Program-made: the position numbers and the translations under genes | Shown here: positions 63,086 through 64,000 of the stretch, piece by piece | How the letters are laid out: each line of letters opens with the position of its first letter | Position numbering within the stretch: position 1 is the stretch's first letter | The notes under the pieces: generated by a model | The model's input: the letters and a program-made list of their open reading frames with translations, nothing else | Databases searched by the model: none | What the model was told of the DNA's origin: nothing | Source: Paenibacillus sp. Soil766 | GTDB taxonomy: Bacteria > Bacillota > Bacilli > Paenibacillales > NBRC-103111 | Direction of reading: 5' to 3' | Assembly (NCBI RefSeq): GCF_001428105.1 | Contig: NZ_LMSJ01000013.1 | Coordinates: 85,998-149,997 of the forward strand | DNA: 64,000 bases

Positions 63086-63247
63086 CTACGGGAACTTCGT
63101 TAACCCCATAATATCATTGACCTTATAAGTCCTATTTTCATTATGCCTAATAAATGTAATATCAGGTTGTTTAATACCATATTCAAAAAGAATCCCGTTT
63201 AGAGGTTCTTCATTCATATAATGGGTATCACTTGTCTTCATAATCAT
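63086..63247 (-). CDS. Small hypothetical protein after the KamA-like gene
   Basis: 53 residues from ATG 63247 (GGGGAG upstream): MIMKTSDTHYMNEEPLNGIL, then EYGIKQPDITFIRHNENRTY and MGLTKFP. It begins 22 bases after the stop of the KamA-like gene, so they are probably co-transcribed. Function unknown. Confidence 0.55.
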   Translation of the reverse strand: MIMKTSDTHYMNEEPLNGILFEYGIKQPDITFIRHNENRTYKVNDIMGLTKFP

Positions 63248-63269
63248 AATGAAACTGCTCCCCTCTAAT

Positions 63270-64000
63270 TTAGGTGGCTTGAGGCAATTCCGGAAGTTCA
63301 TTAACAGAGATTACATCTTGTGCAATTTTTTGCGGCTTTTCCCAAAGCACTTCACTTCCTGGCAAATCATCAAACCAAGCTGCTCCATTAGGGCAATCTA
63401 GAACTATAAATTTACCATACTGGTTATCCCTTGATTGATGATATTTTAAGTAAGCCTTTCCATTTTCAATCGCTAGAATTTCAATTTTGCCAGAAGTATG
63501 ACTCATTGACAATCTTACTCGCTTGCCAAGACCAGATGTTTGGGATTTAGCTTGTTCCACGATATGGTACACCTTCTCTAAGGGTAAAACGAAATCACGA
63601 TTACCTGCAACAGGACGATTAATAAAGAAATAATAAGGAGTTACTCCTGCCCAAGATAGTCTATCCAGTAGCTCCGCCAGAATTGATGGATCATCATTGA
63701 TTCCCTTCAGCACAGGAGTTTGGTTAACAACGATGGCTCCTGCATCATGCAAGGCTTCAAAAGCCATCTTTGCCTCATTCGTTATTTCTCTTGGATGATT
63801 AATATGCGCCATGACATAGATGCGTTTCTCAGCAGTCGAGTGACTTCGAATCATCTCGAGTAATTCTTTATCTTCATAAATCCGCATCGGATTAAAGACG
63901 GGTAATTTGGAACCTAAACGAATAATTTTCACATGCTCGATCTTACGCAACTCTTCGATAATTTTTCGTAATCTACTCGTGGATAGAATTAAACTGTCTC
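63270..64000 (-). CDS. KamA-family radical SAM protein (C-terminal part, cut by window edge)
   Basis: The open frame runs to the right edge with at least 242 codons: DSLILSTSRLRKIIEELRKI then HVKIIRLGSKLPVFNPMRIY and VVNQTPVLKGINDDP, GVTPYYFFINRPVAGNRDFV, matching the lysine-2,3-aminomutase fold (PLP-binding lysine region HTSGKIEIL). The CxxxCxxC cluster motif would lie outside the window. Many KamA-like proteins of this size are not true aminomutases, so the substrate remains open. Confidence 0.85.
   Translation of the reverse strand, partial: DSLILSTSRLRKIIEELRKIEHVKIIRLGSKLPVFNPMRIYEDKELLEMIRSHSTAEKRIYVMAHINHPREITNEAKMAFEALHDAGAIVVNQTPVLKGINDDPSILAELLDRLSWAGVTPYYFFINRPVAGNRDFVLPLEKVYHIVEQAKSQTSGLGKRVRLSMSHTSGKIEILAIENGKAYLKYHQSRDNQYGKFIVLDCPNGAAWFDDLPGSEVLWEKPQKIAQDVISVNELPELPQAT

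Overview
The window looks like chromosome from a spore-forming Bacillota, most likely Paenibacillaceae (Paenibacillus/Cohnella type). Support comes from AGGAGG-type ribosome binding sites with frequent TTG/GTG starts, a Spo0E-like phosphatase, an SspH-type spore protein, two exported proteins with copper-amine-oxidase-like 'stalk' domains, a WGxxGxxG protein, DUF3231, RNase J and CtaG. Species cannot be fixed from sequence reading alone. No rRNA, tRNA, CRISPR array, prophage or intact insertion sequence was seen.

Layout. (1) 1-9.4 kb: a minus-strand cobalamin/cobalt operon behind a B12 riboswitch and attenuator: BtuC-like permease, BtuD-like ATPase, PduO-type adenosyltransferase, thioredoxin-like [2Fe-2S] ferredoxin, CobN, a ChlI/ChlD fusion, and the N-terminus of CbiM at the left edge. 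(2) 9.5-20 kb: accessory genes: a truncated AraC regulator, an aldo/keto reductase divergent from a MocR regulator, an HxlR regulator with an MFS exporter whose promoter carries two palindromes, a HAD phosphatase, a tiny exported Cys-containing peptide behind 22-bp-phased repeats, Nudix, DUF5412, GrpB and SRPBCC proteins. (3) 20-34 kb: HAD phosphatase, an exported Val/Pro-rich protein overlapping a Spo0E gene, a broken metal-binding-type gene, a multi-pass membrane protein, a stalk-domain protein, an XRE regulator, HEAT, EamA, DinB and GyrI-like proteins, an erythromycin-esterase-like protein and a VOC protein. (4) 34-39 kb: a UgpBAE-like ABC importer in one run with a Cof-type HAD phosphatase and a metallo-beta-lactamase-fold hydrolase. 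(5) 39-46.5 kb: stalk plus ankyrin protein, DUF2809, Nudix, exported GH43-like/LamG protein, sulfatase. (6) 46.8-55.5 kb: an unusual concentration of broken genes and short copied gene pieces around intact DUF2231, RNase J and MFS genes. (7) 55.5-64 kb: DUF2243/CtaG, WGxxGxxG, DUF3231, a 26-residue peptide, a second multi-pass membrane paralogue, SspH, an exported Big2-type protein, a dihydrofolate-reductase-like protein, and the C-terminal part of a KamA-family radical SAM enzyme running off the right edge.

Working together: the first operon joins corrinoid uptake, adenosylation, cobalt chelation and cobalt uptake under B12 feedback. The 34-39 kb run looks like uptake plus dephosphorylation of a phosphorylated or sugar-like compound. 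GH43 plus sulfatase suggests attack on a substituted polysaccharide. The main anomaly is the number of lesions (three in-frame TAA codons, several one-base shifts, deletions, a chimeric ORF); these are either genuine decay or sequencing error and should be resolved first. Dispersed hairpin repeats, some acting as terminators that contain the stop codon of the gene they end, are also notable.
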